In this document: positions 29,567-29,639 of the stretch, one piece after another
Layout: the number at the start of each line of letters is the position of its first letter
Position numbering within the stretch: the stretch's first letter is position 1
Origin: Zygnema cylindricum
Taxonomy: Eukaryota > Streptophyta > Zygnematophyceae > Zygnematales > Zygnemataceae
NCBI GenBank assembly: GCA_037447655.1
Contig: JBBHKE010002415.1
Location: 80,230 to 109,868 of the forward strand
DNA: 29,639 bases
Reading direction: 5' to 3'
Position numbers and translations under genes: made by a program
The notes under the pieces: generated by a model
What the model was told of the DNA's origin: nothing
Database searches by the model: none
What the model saw: only the letters and a program-made list of their open reading frames with translations

Positions 29567-29639
29567 TATCTCCATGTACGTTTACGGACAAAAACCCATG
29601 CAGAACAGGAGAATGTGTGGACTCCAATAACCCTTCTGG
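29567..29639 (+). CDS. exon 14 (partial): start of next Cys-rich/EGF-like module
   Basis: The phase-1 acceptor TGCTGCAG|TA with the G of exon 13 gives V-S-P-C-T-F-T-D-K-N-P-C-R-T-G-E-C-V-D, open to the last base of the window. N-P-C-x-x-G-x-C parallels N-P-C-G-G-G-R-C of exon 13, so this is most likely a second EGF-like unit. The gene therefore continues beyond the window. Confidence 0.7.

Larger units (their letters stand above)
12058..29639 (+). other. multi-domain secreted C1-protease/lectin gene (3' partial)
   Basis: Overall gene model joining fourteen coding exons, each supported by a domain or an open frame bounded by consensus AG/GT. Order: signal peptide + PAN-like; PAN-like; F5/8C; PAN-like; L-type lectin; Ser/Pro linker; L-type lectin; papain-like C1 protease (four exons); PAN/apple; EGF-like; start of a further Cys-rich module. 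Every intron separating modules is phase 1; only the introns inside the protease differ. About 1,470 residues are encoded before the window ends in an open exon. The product is predicted to be secreted and to bind carbohydrate in the cell wall or matrix. The architecture recalls the large mosaic extracellular proteins of green algae. The TGA at the catalytic Cys codon means the annotated frame holds one stop unless it is recoded or spliced out. That all segments belong to one transcript is inference from shared strand, phase and domain logic. Confidence 0.7.

Noticed and set aside
1-29639. CRISPR arrays, bacterial operons, rRNA or tRNA genes
   Set aside because: No regularly spaced repeats with unique spacers, no ribosome-binding-site-led gene clusters, and no tRNA or rRNA signature were seen; introns and domain content point to a eukaryotic nuclear genome.

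Overview
The window looks like nuclear DNA of a eukaryote with long introns and an AT-rich genome. It holds one large multi-exon gene on the + strand (12058 to beyond 29639) and, upstream of it, about 12 kb of transposon remnants, MITE-like elements and simple repeats. The mix of legume-type (L-type) lectin domains, a serine/proline-rich linker, PAN/apple, F5/8C (discoidin) and EGF-like modules and a papain-type protease is best matched by extracellular proteins of the green lineage (chlorophyte or streptophyte algae). That placement is inference from domain content; no species call can be made from the sequence alone.

Layout. 1-2.1 kb: 15-bp minisatellites, CT-rich tracts and an AT microsatellite. 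2.1-6 kb: mostly gene-free, with a 99-bp tandem repeat and a broken hAT-type transposase on the minus strand (3981-5455). 6-12 kb: a family of mariner/Stowaway-like MITEs with ends CACCGTGAAT...ATTCACGGTG flanked by TA (6346-6860, 11168-11712, plus fragments near 7067 and 9159), and a 340/290-bp dispersed repeat in two copies, one with an A20 tail. Two more members of the MITE family (14974-15498 and 16999-17215) lie inside the first large intron of the gene.

The gene. I reconstructed 14 coding exons by reading frames across GT...AG junctions. In order they encode: signal peptide plus 6-Cys PAN-like module; second PAN-like module; F5/8C module; third PAN-like module; L-type lectin 1; Ser/Pro-rich linker; L-type lectin 2; a papain-like (C1) protease over four exons; a fourth PAN/apple module; an EGF-like module; and the start of a further Cys-rich/EGF-like module cut by the window end. 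Every module boundary is a phase-1 intron, so the modules are symmetrical 1-1 exons, as expected of exon shuffling. The two lectin exons, and PAN exons 1 and 2, were duplicated together with flanking intron sequence. About 1,470 residues are encoded in the window, with no stop codon at the end.

The most striking observation is in the protease. The codon at the catalytic cysteine position (Q-G-x-C-x-S-[Cys]-W) is TGA (24903-24905), while the catalytic His and Asn motifs and the rest of the domain are intact. It may be a selenocysteine codon, a nonsense mutation that kills the enzyme, a base error, or a sign that splicing uses one of two downstream phase-compatible acceptors and skips the active-site peptide. 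A second irregularity, a phase mismatch between the best splice sites of the next intron, favours a damaged allele but does not settle the matter.
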